A stretch of DNA of 19,633 bases from Limiplasma sp031556335 (GCA_031556335.1 JAVBTE010000015.1:1-19633); one strand, 5' to 3'. Numbered from the stretch's first letter, positions 6,360 to 14,246 are shown. Notes: generated from the sequence alone by a model not told the origin. Translations and numbers: made by a program.

Positions 6360-6460
6360 CGGACGCGCGCAGCGCGACAAGCCACCGAGTTGCCGCAGGC
6401 AACGAATGGCGTAGCCTCATCGCGGCGTCTCCGTGATGAGGTCGAAGAAGAGGGAGGCCA
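6360..6460. repeat. Multi-hairpin palindromic sequence, probable dispersed intergenic repeat
   Basis: About 100 bases unlike the neighbouring coding sequence, built from consecutive dyads. CGCG-CGCAG-CGCG lies at 6364-6376. GTTGCC-GCA-GGCAAC lies at 6389-6403. A long hairpin at 6415-6441 joins CCTCATCGCGG to CCGTGATGAGG with one G-T wobble and a five-base loop. It ends in a purine run (GAAGAAGAGGGAGG) that supplies the ribosome site of the hydrolase. Stacked palindromes with an open reading frame through them resemble the small palindromic repeats found at gene borders in gut Firmicutes. Only one copy is in this window, so its repeat nature is an inference. Confidence 0.55.
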
Positions 6461-6464
6461 CTTG

Positions 6465-7259
6465 TTGGATACGGTGATTCAAAACTGTAAGGTGCATTAT
6501 CACATCCACCGCCGCTCAGGCGCGGAGGCCCCCGCCATTGTTCTTTTGCATGGCTGGGGATGCGATTCCACCATTTTTTCCTTTATCTCCGCCAGCTTGA
6601 TGGAAAGCGGCACGGTCATCACCCTGGATTTTCCGGGCCATGGCCAAAGCGATGCGCCGCCCGTTCCATGGGGCGTTCAGGAATACGCAGACATGCTGCG
6701 CACGCTGCTATTGGACAACGGCTTTGAGCGGGTGGACCTGGTGGCCCATACTTTTGGGGGCCGGGTGGCCCTGATGTTGGCCAACCGCCATCCCGAAATG
6801 GTCCGCAAAATGGTTTTGACCGGCGGGGCGGGCATCAAAAAGCCGGCCACGCCCAGCCAAAGCAAGCGCACCCAACGCTACAAACGACTCAGCCGCCTGC
6901 TGGAAACCGCCAAGGGCCTTCCGGGCCTTTGGAACGCGGTGGGCGGCTTGCAGGAAAGGCTGCGCAACCACTATGGATCGCCCGATTATGTGAAGCTGGA
7001 TGAGCTGATGCGCAAAACCTTCGTCAAGGTGATTTCCGAGGACCTGCTGCCCCTGCTTCATGACATCAAAGCGCCCACGCTGCTCATTTGGGGCGGCGCG
7101 GACACGGAAACCCCGCTTTGGATGGGCCAGCAGATGGAACAAAGCATTCCCGACGCGGGCCTGGTGATTTTTGAAGGCCGGGGCCACTTCGCGTTTGTGG
7201 AGGAGTGGCAGCGCTTTGTGGTGATTGTAAAGCAATTCCTGATAGGAGGGCAAGGCTGA
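6465..7259 (+). CDS. Alpha/beta hydrolase with Thr at the nucleophile position
   Basis: Protein of 264 residues from the TTG at 6465, chosen because GGGAGG (6452-6457) lies seven bases before it; TTG 6462 is equally in frame. An ATG at 6351 would add 38 residues encoded entirely by the palindromic sequence, with no hydrolase character. Fold landmarks: IVLLHGWGCDS (oxyanion loop, about 25-35), LDFPGHGQSD (54-63), VDLVAHTFGGR (90-100) at the nucleophile elbow, LLIWGGADTETP with probable acid Asp213, and GRGHFAFVEE with His241. The elbow reads AHTFGG where the family has G-H-S-x-G-G, so Thr96 replaces Ser. Activity is uncertain: a Thr nucleophile, altered chemistry or a binding role are all possible. 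The stop overlaps the next start (TGATG), tying it to the Mur ligase. Confidence 0.8.
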   Translation: MDTVIQNCKVHYHIHRRSGAEAPAIVLLHGWGCDSTIFSFISASLMESGTVITLDFPGHGQSDAPPVPWGVQEYADMLRTLLLDNGFERVDLVAHTFGGRVALMLANRHPEMVRKMVLTGGAGIKKPATPSQSKRTQRYKRLSRLLETAKGLPGLWNAVGGLQERLRNHYGSPDYVKLDELMRKTFVKVISEDLLPLLHDIKAPTLLIWGGADTETPLWMGQQMEQSIPDAGLVIFEGRGHFAFVEEWQRFVVIVKQFLIGGQG

Positions 7260-8866
7260 TGGCATACGCGGAATGGCTGTTGCCCTTTGTGTCCGTCACA
7301 ATTTGCCTGTTTGCCGCCAAAGGCATTTTGCACTATTTCCAGCTGGAAAGCTATCAATTTCCCGGGTATTTTCGCACGGTGAAGCGGAACCGCCGCCATG
7401 CGTTTTTCCCTGGGTTGCTGGCCACGGTTTTCTCCCTTGCGCTGTATTATTTGTTTGATGTGCTCACCCTGCGGGACACCGCCCCCTGGACGCAAACCTG
7501 CGCGAGGATTTTGCTTTTGCCCGCTGCGGCCCTTTGCGGCGTTTTCATTGCCCGGCTTCTGACGGACAAAGCCCCCAAGAAAAAGCTGGTGTACACAGGC
7601 CGCATGAAGCGGCTGTACGGGGCCTTTTTCCTTACGATGACCCTTTTGTCCTTTGGGCTTTCCCGGCTGCCTTTCACCATTTTGCCAGCCTTCTGGCCGC
7701 TTTTGCTTCCTTTTGTGGTGGCCCTCTCCGGCCTTCTGGTCTGGCCGGTGGAAAAGCTGATCAGCGAATTTTATTTCCGCGACGCCCGCAAAAAGCTTTT
7801 GTCCGTGCCTGGGCTGGTTCGCATCGGCATTACGGGCAGCTATGGCAAAACCTCGGTCAAGCATATTCTGGGCGCTATTTTGTCCGTCAAATATCCCACC
7901 CTCATCACCCCGGCCAGCTATAACACCCCCATGGGGGTGTCCCGGACCATTCGGGAAAGCCTGCGGCCTTCCCATCAGGTGTTTGTGGGGGAGATGGGCG
8001 CCCGGCACGTGGGGGATATCCGGGAAATGTGCAGGCTGGTCAGGCCCACCATCGGCATCATCACATCGGTGGGGCCCCAGCACCTGGACACCTTCAAAAC
8101 CGTGGAGCGGGTGGCCAAAACCAAGTACGAGCTGATCGACGCGCTGCCGGAAAAGGATTCTCACAGCTATTTCTTTGACGACGGGGGCATCTGCGCCGGG
8201 CTGTACGAGCGGACAAAGAAACCAAAGACCCTGGTAAGCCTTGCCCCCGGCAAGGGCGACGTTTGGTGCGAAAACATCTCCGTATCCGCCGCCGGAAGCC
8301 GGTTTGACCTGCATATGAAAGGCAAGGGCAGCGTAGAATGTCAGACGGCGCTGCTCGGGGAGCACAACATTCAAAACATTTTGCTGGCGGCGGCGGTGGC
8401 GGCCGACCTGAAACTGACGCTGAAACAGATCGCCTATGGCATTCTGAGCCTTCCGCCTGTAAAAAGCCGCCTGGAGCTGATTGCGAGGCCCGGCGCTTTC
8501 ACCGTGATCAACGACGGCTTCAACAGCAATCCAATTGGCGCGAAGGCGGCCCTCAAGGTGCTTTCCGCTTTCCCACAGCGGCGCATCATCATCACGCCGG
8601 GCATGGTGGAACTGGGGGAGAAGGAAGCGGAATACAACAAAGCCTTTGGCCGTGACATTGCCAAAAGCGCGGACATCGCCATCGTCATCGGCAAAAAAAG
8701 GGCCATTCCCATCATTGAGGGGCTGTGGGAAGGCGGGTTCCCCCAGGAAAGCATCTTTCAGGTGGCAAGCCTGGAGGAGAGCACCAAGGTGCTCCATTCC
8801 CTGGTGAAGCCCACGGACACGGTGCTGTATGAAAACGACTTGCCTGAAAACTATCAGGAAGCATAA
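7259..8866 (+). CDS. murF: Membrane-anchored MurF-like Mur ligase
   Basis: Protein of 535 residues. The first 170 form about five hydrophobic segments (near 6-28, 48-70, 80-101, 119-137, 140-163), absent from ordinary soluble MurF. A complete Mur ligase follows: P-loop GITGSYGKTS (190-199), TPASYNTPMGVS (218-229), EMGARHVGDI (245-254), ITSVGPQHLDTFKTVERVAK (268-287), GEHNIQNILLAAAVA, and INDGFNSNPIGAKAAL, the counterpart of MurF DDSYNANPxSMxAAL, then ITPGMVELGEKE. MurF adds D-Ala-D-Ala to UDP-MurNAc-tripeptide. The motifs place this in the MurF branch, but the DD to ND change and membrane anchor suggest a specialised paralogue. The ATG at 7259 has AGGAGGG at 7244-7250 and overlaps the hydrolase stop. 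The next gene is Ddl-like, the usual supplier of the dipeptide. Confidence 0.8.
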   Translation: MAYAEWLLPFVSVTICLFAAKGILHYFQLESYQFPGYFRTVKRNRRHAFFPGLLATVFSLALYYLFDVLTLRDTAPWTQTCARILLLPAAALCGVFIARLLTDKAPKKKLVYTGRMKRLYGAFFLTMTLLSFGLSRLPFTILPAFWPLLLPFVVALSGLLVWPVEKLISEFYFRDARKKLLSVPGLVRIGITGSYGKTSVKHILGAILSVKYPTLITPASYNTPMGVSRTIRESLRPSHQVFVGEMGARHVGDIREMCRLVRPTIGIITSVGPQHLDTFKTVERVAKTKYELIDALPEKDSHSYFFDDGGICAGLYERTKKPKTLVSLAPGKGDVWCENISVSAAGSRFDLHMKGKGSVECQTALLGEHNIQNILLAAAVAADLKLTLKQIAYGILSLPPVKSRLELIARPGAFTVINDGFNSNPIGAKAALKVLSAFPQRRIIITPGMVELGEKEAEYNKAFGRDIAKSADIAIVIGKKRAIPIIEGLWEGGFPQESIFQVASLEESTKVLHSLVKPTDTVLYENDLPENYQEA

Positions 8867-8880
8867 TGGAGGTTCATGGC

Positions 8881-10089
8881 ATGAGCAAGATTCAACTGGG
8901 CGTGATGTTCGGCAGCCGGACCTGCGAGCATGAGGTGTCCATCATCAGCGCGGTGCAGCTGATGCGGGCCGCCGACCGCCAACTGTATGACGTCATCCCG
9001 ATCTACATTTCCAAGCAGGGGGAATGGTTCACCGGCGACGCTTTGTTTGACATCGCCACCTATTCACCCTTTCTGGAGGACAAAAAGGGTCTGACCCGCG
9101 TCGCTTTGGACCTGACGGCGGGCTCCGGCGCGCTGACCACCATCGAGCCCGCCAAGGGGCTGTTTGGCAAAGAGCAGCAGCGGCTGGTGGCCCGGCTGGA
9201 TTGCGTCATCCCCGTGATGCACGGCATGCACGGCGAGGACGGCACTTTGCAGGGGCTTTTGGAAATGTGCAACATTCCCTATGCGTCCTCCGGGGTGGGG
9301 GCTTCGGCCATGGGCATGGATAAGGTGTACATGAAGCAGTTTTTTAAGGGCTGCGGCTTTCCTGTGCTGCCCAGCTGCTGGTTTTTGCGCAAGGCCTGGG
9401 AGGCTGATTCCAAAAAAATTTTGGAAGAGATCGAGAAAGAATTGCCTTACCCTGTCTTTGTTAAGCCCGCGTCCCTGGGCTCTTCCATCGGCGTGAGCCG
9501 GGCGGACGACCGGGAGGCGCTTACGCACGCCCTGGAACTGGCTTTTGATTTTGACCGCAAGGTGCTGGTGGAGAAGGGCATCAACGATCCGCTAGAACTG
9601 AACTGCTCGGTACTTGGCTACAACGGCGAGGCCCAGGCCTCGGAAATTGAAATGCCCATCACCAGCGGCGATTTGCTCACCTTTCTGGACAAATACGGAA
9701 CGGGTTCCACCAAGGGCATGGCTTCGCTGAAGCGGGTGCTGCCCGCGCCCATCGAGCCGGAGCTTCGCAAAGAAATCCAGTCCCTGTCTATTCAAATTTT
9801 TAACGCCATGGACTGCAAAGGCGTGGTGCGCATCGATTATATGTTCTCGCCGGAGGACGACAAGCTTTTCATTACCGAAATCAACACCAGTCCCGGGTCG
9901 TTGGCGTTTTATTTGTGGGAGCCCTGCGCCCTGCCGTATTCCGGCCTGATCGACAAAATGGTGGAGTGCGCCATGCAAGCCAAAGAAGACAAGGACAATT
10001 CCAACTTTGCCTATACATCGGACATCCTGAAGGACATCCACTTGGGCGGCAAGGCCGGCGCTAAAAACGGCGGGGCCAAAAACGCCTGA
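8881..10089 (+). CDS. ddl: D-alanine--D-alanine ligase-like ATP-grasp ligase
   Basis: ATP-grasp ligase of 402 residues, longer than usual Ddl (about 300-370). Visible Ddl features: FGSRTCEHEVSIISA (10-24), VIPVMHGMHGEDGTLQG (109-125), FVKPASLGSSIGVS (193-206), VVRIDY (315-320) and EINTSPGS (333-340) with metal ligands Asp319, Glu333 and Asn335 by family analogy. Differences from Ddl: the omega-loop region (261-283, TFLDKYGTGSTKGMASLKR) and the part after PGS (LAFYLWEP), where Ddl has PGMTxHSLxP. Both are acceptor-site regions, so the second substrate may not be D-Ala. The tail (about 385-402) is low-complexity Gly/Ala/Lys/Asn. The ATG at 8881 follows ATGGAGG (8866-8872), which overlaps the Mur ligase stop. 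It probably provides the dipeptide used by the adjacent ligase. Confidence 0.8.
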   Translation: MSKIQLGVMFGSRTCEHEVSIISAVQLMRAADRQLYDVIPIYISKQGEWFTGDALFDIATYSPFLEDKKGLTRVALDLTAGSGALTTIEPAKGLFGKEQQRLVARLDCVIPVMHGMHGEDGTLQGLLEMCNIPYASSGVGASAMGMDKVYMKQFFKGCGFPVLPSCWFLRKAWEADSKKILEEIEKELPYPVFVKPASLGSSIGVSRADDREALTHALELAFDFDRKVLVEKGINDPLELNCSVLGYNGEAQASEIEMPITSGDLLTFLDKYGTGSTKGMASLKRVLPAPIEPELRKEIQSLSIQIFNAMDCKGVVRIDYMFSPEDDKLFITEINTSPGSLAFYLWEPCALPYSGLIDKMVECAMQAKEDKDNSNFAYTSDILKDIHLGGKAGAKNGGAKNA

Positions 10090-10134
10090 ACAAACCGAAA
10101 GCCCTTACCGGGCCTTAGAAACAAAAGGAGCACC

Positions 10135-12030
10135 ATGGCTGATTTATCGCAAATTCATCATCCGGCCGATCTGCGGGGCCTAAGCATGGAAGAGTGCGTC
10201 GAATTGGCGGACGACATCCGCACGAAAATCATTCAAACCGTTTCCCGAAACGGAGGGCATTTGTCCTCCAATTTGGGCATTGTGGAAATTACCATGGCCC
10301 TGCACCGGGCCTTTGAAACCCCCAGGGACAAGCTCATTTTTGACGTGGGGCACCAGGCCTACGTGCATAAGCTGCTGACGGGCCGCTACGAGCAGTTCGA
10401 TACCCTGCGCTCATTTGGGGGCCTGTCGGGCTTTCCCAAGTACGGCGAAAGCGAGCACGACTGCTTTGAAACAGGCCATGCCTCCACCGCCATTTCGGCG
10501 GCCCTGGGCATGGCCCGGGCCCGGGACGTGCTGAAAGAATCCCATCACGTGGTGGCCGTGGTGGGCGACGGGGCGCTGACCGGCGGCATGTGCTACGAGG
10601 CGCTGAACGACTGCGGCAACGACGACCCCAAAACCCGGCTCATCGTCATTTTGAACGACAATGAAATGTCCATCGCCAAAAATGTGGGGGCGCTGAGCAA
10701 GCATCTGTCCGAGCTTCGGGCCTCCAGCAGCTGGAACACCACCAAGCAGCGGGTGAAAACCACGCTGCAAAAGCTGCCGGCCATTGGCCTGCCCATTCAA
10801 AACCTGATCCATCATGTGAAAAAATCCATCAAAAGCTTTCTGGTGGACGAGGGCTTTTTCAGCGCCCTGGGCTGGCACTACATCGGCCCCATCGACGGGC
10901 ACAATCTTGCCTCCCTGGAAAAGATTTTTGAACAGGCCAAGCAGTTTGAAGAGCCAGTGGTCATCCATTGCGCCACCAAAAAGGGCTATGGCTATTACCG
11001 GGCGGAGCGCAAGCCGGAGGTTTTCCACGGCACGCCGCCCTTTCTGATTGAAAACGGCAAGGCCCAAAAGGCCGATTCTACTTTGAATGGCCGGGTGGCG
11101 GTGGATACGCTGCTGGAGCTGGCCAAGGAGGACCCGCGCATTGTGGTGCTCACCGCCGCCATGCCCCTGGGCACCTGCACAGACCACTTCCAGCCCGCGT
11201 ATCCGGATCGCTTTTTTGACGTGGGCATTGCCGAAGAGCATGCCGTGACCCTTGCGGGGGGCATGGGCAAAAGCGGCCTTCGGCCTTTTCTGTTCCTGTA
11301 TTCCACCTTTTTGCAGCGGGGTTACGACCAGGTGATGCACGACGTTTGCATGCAGGACGCGCCCGTGACCTTGATGCTGGACCGGGCCGGGCTTTCCAAC
11401 GAGGACGGAAAATCTCACCAGGGGCTGTTTGATATCGCCTTTTTGCGGAACATTCCCGGCATCACCCTTCTGGCCCCGGCAGACGAAACCGAGCTGCGCG
11501 AAATGGTGCGGGCCGCCCATGCGCTGAACGCCCCCTGCGTTATTCGCTATCCCAAAAACGCGGTTCACCTGCCGGAACCCTACCTCCTGGAGCCCTTCCA
11601 GGTGGGGCGCTGGCAAACCCTGCGGCCCGGCCGTTCCGGCGCTGTGCTGGCTGTGGGAACCATGGTGCCATCCGCCCTCAAGGTGGCGGACGCATTGGCG
11701 GCCCAGGGCATTGAGCTGGAAGTGATCAACGCCTCCACGGTGAAGCCGCTGGACGGGGAATGCCTGAGGCGGCTTTCCAGGGAAGGCATGGTTTGCTGGA
11801 CGCTGGAAGAGCATGTGCTTTCCGGCGGTTTTGGAAGCGCGGTGCTGGAATGGGCGGCCCTAGAACAGACCGCCCTGGCGGTGCACCCCATTGGGGTAAA
11901 GGAACAATTTGTGCCCCATGGCGACCATCAAAGCCTGCTGAAATATGTGGGACTGGATGAGGAAACCATAGCGCGGAGCATTTTGGCCGAGTTTCAGGGC
12001 CGCGCCGCCGGGGACGCCGCCCATGAGTAG
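10135..12030 (+). CDS. dxs: 1-deoxy-D-xylulose-5-phosphate synthase
   Basis: Thiamine-diphosphate enzyme of 631 residues that condenses pyruvate and glyceraldehyde 3-phosphate, the first step of the MEP isoprenoid pathway in the cytosol. Domain I has GGHLSSNLGIVEITMALH, FDVGHQAYVHKLLTGR, GLSGFPKYGESEHDCFETGHASTAIS and the TPP/Mg motif GDGALTGG (144-151) through LNDNEMSI. The pyrimidine domain has DVGIAEEHAVTLAGGM with catalytic Glu at about 368 and SNEDGKSHQGLFD. The C-terminal transketolase domain follows. Length is normal. The ATG at 10135 follows AAAAGGAG. The last bases overlap the tlyA start (ATGAGTAG), the usual dxs-tlyA coupling. The gap after the Ddl-like gene is only 45 bases with no clear terminator, so it may continue the same transcript. 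Confidence 0.96.
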   Translation: MADLSQIHHPADLRGLSMEECVELADDIRTKIIQTVSRNGGHLSSNLGIVEITMALHRAFETPRDKLIFDVGHQAYVHKLLTGRYEQFDTLRSFGGLSGFPKYGESEHDCFETGHASTAISAALGMARARDVLKESHHVVAVVGDGALTGGMCYEALNDCGNDDPKTRLIVILNDNEMSIAKNVGALSKHLSELRASSSWNTTKQRVKTTLQKLPAIGLPIQNLIHHVKKSIKSFLVDEGFFSALGWHYIGPIDGHNLASLEKIFEQAKQFEEPVVIHCATKKGYGYYRAERKPEVFHGTPPFLIENGKAQKADSTLNGRVAVDTLLELAKEDPRIVVLTAAMPLGTCTDHFQPAYPDRFFDVGIAEEHAVTLAGGMGKSGLRPFLFLYSTFLQRGYDQVMHDVCMQDAPVTLMLDRAGLSNEDGKSHQGLFDIAFLRNIPGITLLAPADETELREMVRAAHALNAPCVIRYPKNAVHLPEPYLLEPFQVGRWQTLRPGRSGAVLAVGTMVPSALKVADALAAQGIELEVINASTVKPLDGECLRRLSREGMVCWTLEEHVLSGGFGSAVLEWAALEQTALAVHPIGVKEQFVPHGDHQSLLKYVGLDEETIARSILAEFQGRAAGDAAHE

Positions 12031-12847
12031 CAAGCAGCGGGCGGACGTGGCTTTGGTTGCCCGGGGCCTGGCGGACAGCCGGGAAAAAGCCCAGGCGCTG
12101 ATCATGGCGGGGCAGGTATATCTTCGGGAAGTGAAGATCACCAAAGCCTCTGAAAAAGTGGAAGAAACGGACGAGCTGACCGTGCGGGGGCATGCTCACC
12201 CCTATGTGGGGCGCGGGGCGCTGAAGCTGGAAAAAGCCTTGAAGGTGTTTGGCGCGGATGTAAGCGGGCTTACGGCCATGGACATTGGCGCGGCCACCGG
12301 CGGCTTTACCGACGTGCTGCTTCGTAGCGGCGCGGCCCATGTGTATGCCATCGATGTGGGGTACGGTCAGCTGGACTGGAAAATTCGAAGCGACCCAAGG
12401 GTCACGGTAATGGAGCGCACCAACGCCCGCCATCTGACCCAGGAGGATTTGACGGACGTGCCAAGCCTGACGGTGATGGACGTTTCTTTTATTTCCGTTA
12501 CGTTGATTTTGCCGGTGGCCGCAAAACTGATGCATCACAAAGGCAAGTTCTATCTTTTGATCAAGCCCCAGTTTGAGGCCGGACGGGAGCATGTGGGCAA
12601 AAAAGGCGTGGTGCGGGACCCCAAAGTGCACGAACAGGTCATTGCCTCCATCGCAGGTTTTGCCCCAAGCATTGGCTATGCCCTTACAAAGCTCGATTTT
12701 TCGCCCATCAAGGGGCCGGAAGGCAACATTGAATACCTGGCGGAGCTGGCCCCCGAAACCGAAGGCCTGCCCGCCGTGGAGCCGGACGCCATCCGGTCCG
12801 TGGTGGCGACGGCCCATGGGTCCCTTGCCAAACCAGCAGTTGAATGA
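12023..12847 (+). CDS. tlyA: TlyA family rRNA 2'-O-methyltransferase
   Basis: Protein of 274 residues with an N-terminal S4 RNA-binding domain (about 1-62: ADVALVARGLADSREKAQALIMAGQV) followed by an FtsJ-type methyltransferase. TlyA methylates ribose of 16S and 23S rRNA in known cases and was once called hemolysin. The SAM site is AMDIGAATGGFTDVLLRSGA, followed by VYAIDVGYGQLDWK; DVSFIS forms the active-site strand and LLIKPQFEAGREHVGKKGVVRDPKVH is the family block near the end. The ATG at 12023 lies inside the dxs stop, so translation is coupled. Its 3' end carries the -35 region and possible ARG box used for nadK. Confidence 0.93.
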   Translation: MSSKQRADVALVARGLADSREKAQALIMAGQVYLREVKITKASEKVEETDELTVRGHAHPYVGRGALKLEKALKVFGADVSGLTAMDIGAATGGFTDVLLRSGAAHVYAIDVGYGQLDWKIRSDPRVTVMERTNARHLTQEDLTDVPSLTVMDVSFISVTLILPVAAKLMHHKGKFYLLIKPQFEAGREHVGKKGVVRDPKVHEQVIASIAGFAPSIGYALTKLDFSPIKGPEGNIEYLAELAPETEGLPAVEPDAIRSVVATAHGSLAKPAVE

Positions 12848-12868
12848 TTATACAAAATATGTTATGCT
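12840..12868 (+). promoter_or_regulatory. Internal promoter for nadK-argR-recN
   Basis: TTGAAT (12840-12845), exactly 17 bases, TATGCT (12863-12868), in a short AT-rich island at the end of tlyA within otherwise GC-rich sequence. Start of transcription would be near 12875, leaving about 46 bases before the TTG start of nadK. The stop of tlyA lies within the -35 region. Confidence 0.55.
12841..12854. promoter_or_regulatory. ARG box-like operator overlapping the nadK promoter
   Basis: TGAAT-GATT-ATACA matches the general ARG box core TGAAT-N4-ATTCA at nine of ten arm positions. It overlaps the -35 and spacer of the promoter for the transcript containing argR itself, so ArgR binding here would be autoregulation. 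Only one box is clear; ArgR usually prefers two adjacent boxes. Confidence 0.35.
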
Positions 12869-12920
12869 TTATTCTGAAAAATGGCGTCAAAGCGGTGCCG
12901 ACAAAGGTGGACGGAAAACA

Positions 12921-13766
12921 TTGAAAGCCGTATATCTTGTGATGCATCAAAAAAAACCGGAGTTGGAAGCGCTGACACGTCAGGTGGTTTGCGCCTTTCG
13001 GCGTGCCGGCATTGCCGTGACGGCGGAACCCTGGCTTTCAGGCCGCATGGGAAGCGAGGCTGCCTCCCTGTTTGACGCGGCCCCGCCCGCCTTTGACGCG
13101 GTGGTTTCCGTGGGGGGCGACGGCACGCTGCTCCGGGCCAACCAGCGGGCCATTCAGGACGGCCTGCCGCTGCTGGGCATCAACATGGGCCATGTGGGCT
13201 TTTTGACCGAGATGGAGCTGGACCAGCTGGAGGAGGCCTGCCGCCGTTTGCAGGCGGGAGACTATCACCTGGAGGAGCGGATGCTGCTGGAAGCCTCCAC
13301 GGAAGGCGTGAAAACCTTGACCGCCTTAAACGACGTGGTGGTCAGCCGGGGAGGCTATGCCCGGCTCATCGCGGTCAAGGTTTGGGTGGACCGGGAACTG
13401 GTGGGGCGGTACAGCGCGGACGGCATCATCGTATCCACGCCCACGGGGTCCACGGGCTATTCCCTGTCGGCGGGGGGGCCCATTGTTTGCCCGGATGTGG
13501 ATTGCCTCATTTTGTCGCCCATTTGCGCCCATTCCCTGCAACACCGCCCCGTGGTGATTTCCTCCCGGAAAACGGTTTTGCTGGAACTGGATTGCGACCC
13601 TTCCCAGGAGGCGCAGTTAAGCATCGACGGCCAGCCCCCTGTGGCCCTTTGGGAAAAGCAGAAGGTGCAGGTGGTATGCTCTCAAAAGCGTACCCATTTT
13701 ATCCGGTTTGAACCCAAGGGCTTTTTCAGCCTGATTCGTTATAAACTCTCTGAATGGAGCTGCTAG
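12921..13766 (+). CDS. nadK: NAD kinase
   Basis: ATP-NAD kinase of 281 residues producing NADP+. Key motifs: VSVGGDGTLLRA (63-74) with catalytic Asp67, LLGINMGHVGFLTEM, ALNDVVVSRG (the NE/D-type NAD-binding stretch), and SADGIIVSTPTGSTGYSLSAGGPI, the family's glycine-rich signature. It ends with a strand-rich C-terminal half. The start is set at TTG 12921 because it gives the normal family start (MKAVYLVMHQKKPEL) and has AAAGGTGG (12903-12910) ten bases upstream. The open frame continues upstream into tlyA with no support, and ATG 12864 falls inside the predicted -10. The argR start lies 15 bases after the stop. Confidence 0.93.
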   Translation: MKAVYLVMHQKKPELEALTRQVVCAFRRAGIAVTAEPWLSGRMGSEAASLFDAAPPAFDAVVSVGGDGTLLRANQRAIQDGLPLLGINMGHVGFLTEMELDQLEEACRRLQAGDYHLEERMLLEASTEGVKTLTALNDVVVSRGGYARLIAVKVWVDRELVGRYSADGIIVSTPTGSTGYSLSAGGPIVCPDVDCLILSPICAHSLQHRPVVISSRKTVLLELDCDPSQEAQLSIDGQPPVALWEKQKVQVVCSQKRTHFIRFEPKGFFSLIRYKLSEWSC

Positions 13767-13781
13767 TAGGGAGGTGCCAAT

Positions 13782-14231
13782 GTGAAATCATCCCGCCAAC
13801 TTGTGATTTTGGAATTGATCCGGGAAAAGGACGTCGAGACCCAGGAAGAACTTGCGGACGAGCTTAGAAACAAGGGCTTTCAGGTGACCCAGGCCACGGT
13901 TTCCCGGGACATTAAAGAGCTGCGGCTTTTAAAGGTGCTGTCCTCCACGGGGGCGTACAAATACGCCACGGCGGACAAGGCGGAAAGCGGCCTGAGCGAA
14001 CGGTTCATTCGGGTGTTCAGCGATTCTGTGATGAGCATGTCCCACGCCTATAACCAGATTGTGATCAAAACCCTGTCCGGCAGCGCCAACGCGGCGGCGG
14101 AAGCGGTGGACAGCCTGAACTGGCCGGAGATCATGGGAACCCTGGCCGGGGACAACACCATTTTTTTGTTGACCCGCAGCGTGGACGACGTGGCCAAGGT
14201 AATGGAACGCCTGAACGGGATGCTGCGGTAG
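13782..14231 (+). CDS. argR: Arginine repressor ArgR/AhrC
   Basis: Hexameric, arginine-dependent transcription regulator of 149 residues that represses arginine synthesis genes and activates catabolism. The N-terminal winged helix (about 1-70) has ETQEELADELRNKGFQVTQATVSRDIKEL, with TQATVSRD as the recognition helix. The C-terminal oligomerisation and arginine-binding domain contains NAAAEAVDSL and GTLAGDNTIFLL, whose GD pair binds arginine in the family. The GTG start at 13782 follows GGGAGGT at a spacing of six. The next gene, recN, begins 16 bases after the stop, as in most Firmicutes. A possible ARG box lies upstream of nadK in the same transcript. Confidence 0.94.
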   Translation: MKSSRQLVILELIREKDVETQEELADELRNKGFQVTQATVSRDIKELRLLKVLSSTGAYKYATADKAESGLSERFIRVFSDSVMSMSHAYNQIVIKTLSGSANAAAEAVDSLNWPEIMGTLAGDNTIFLLTRSVDDVAKVMERLNGMLR

Positions 14232-14246
14232 GGAGGGTGCTCTTTG

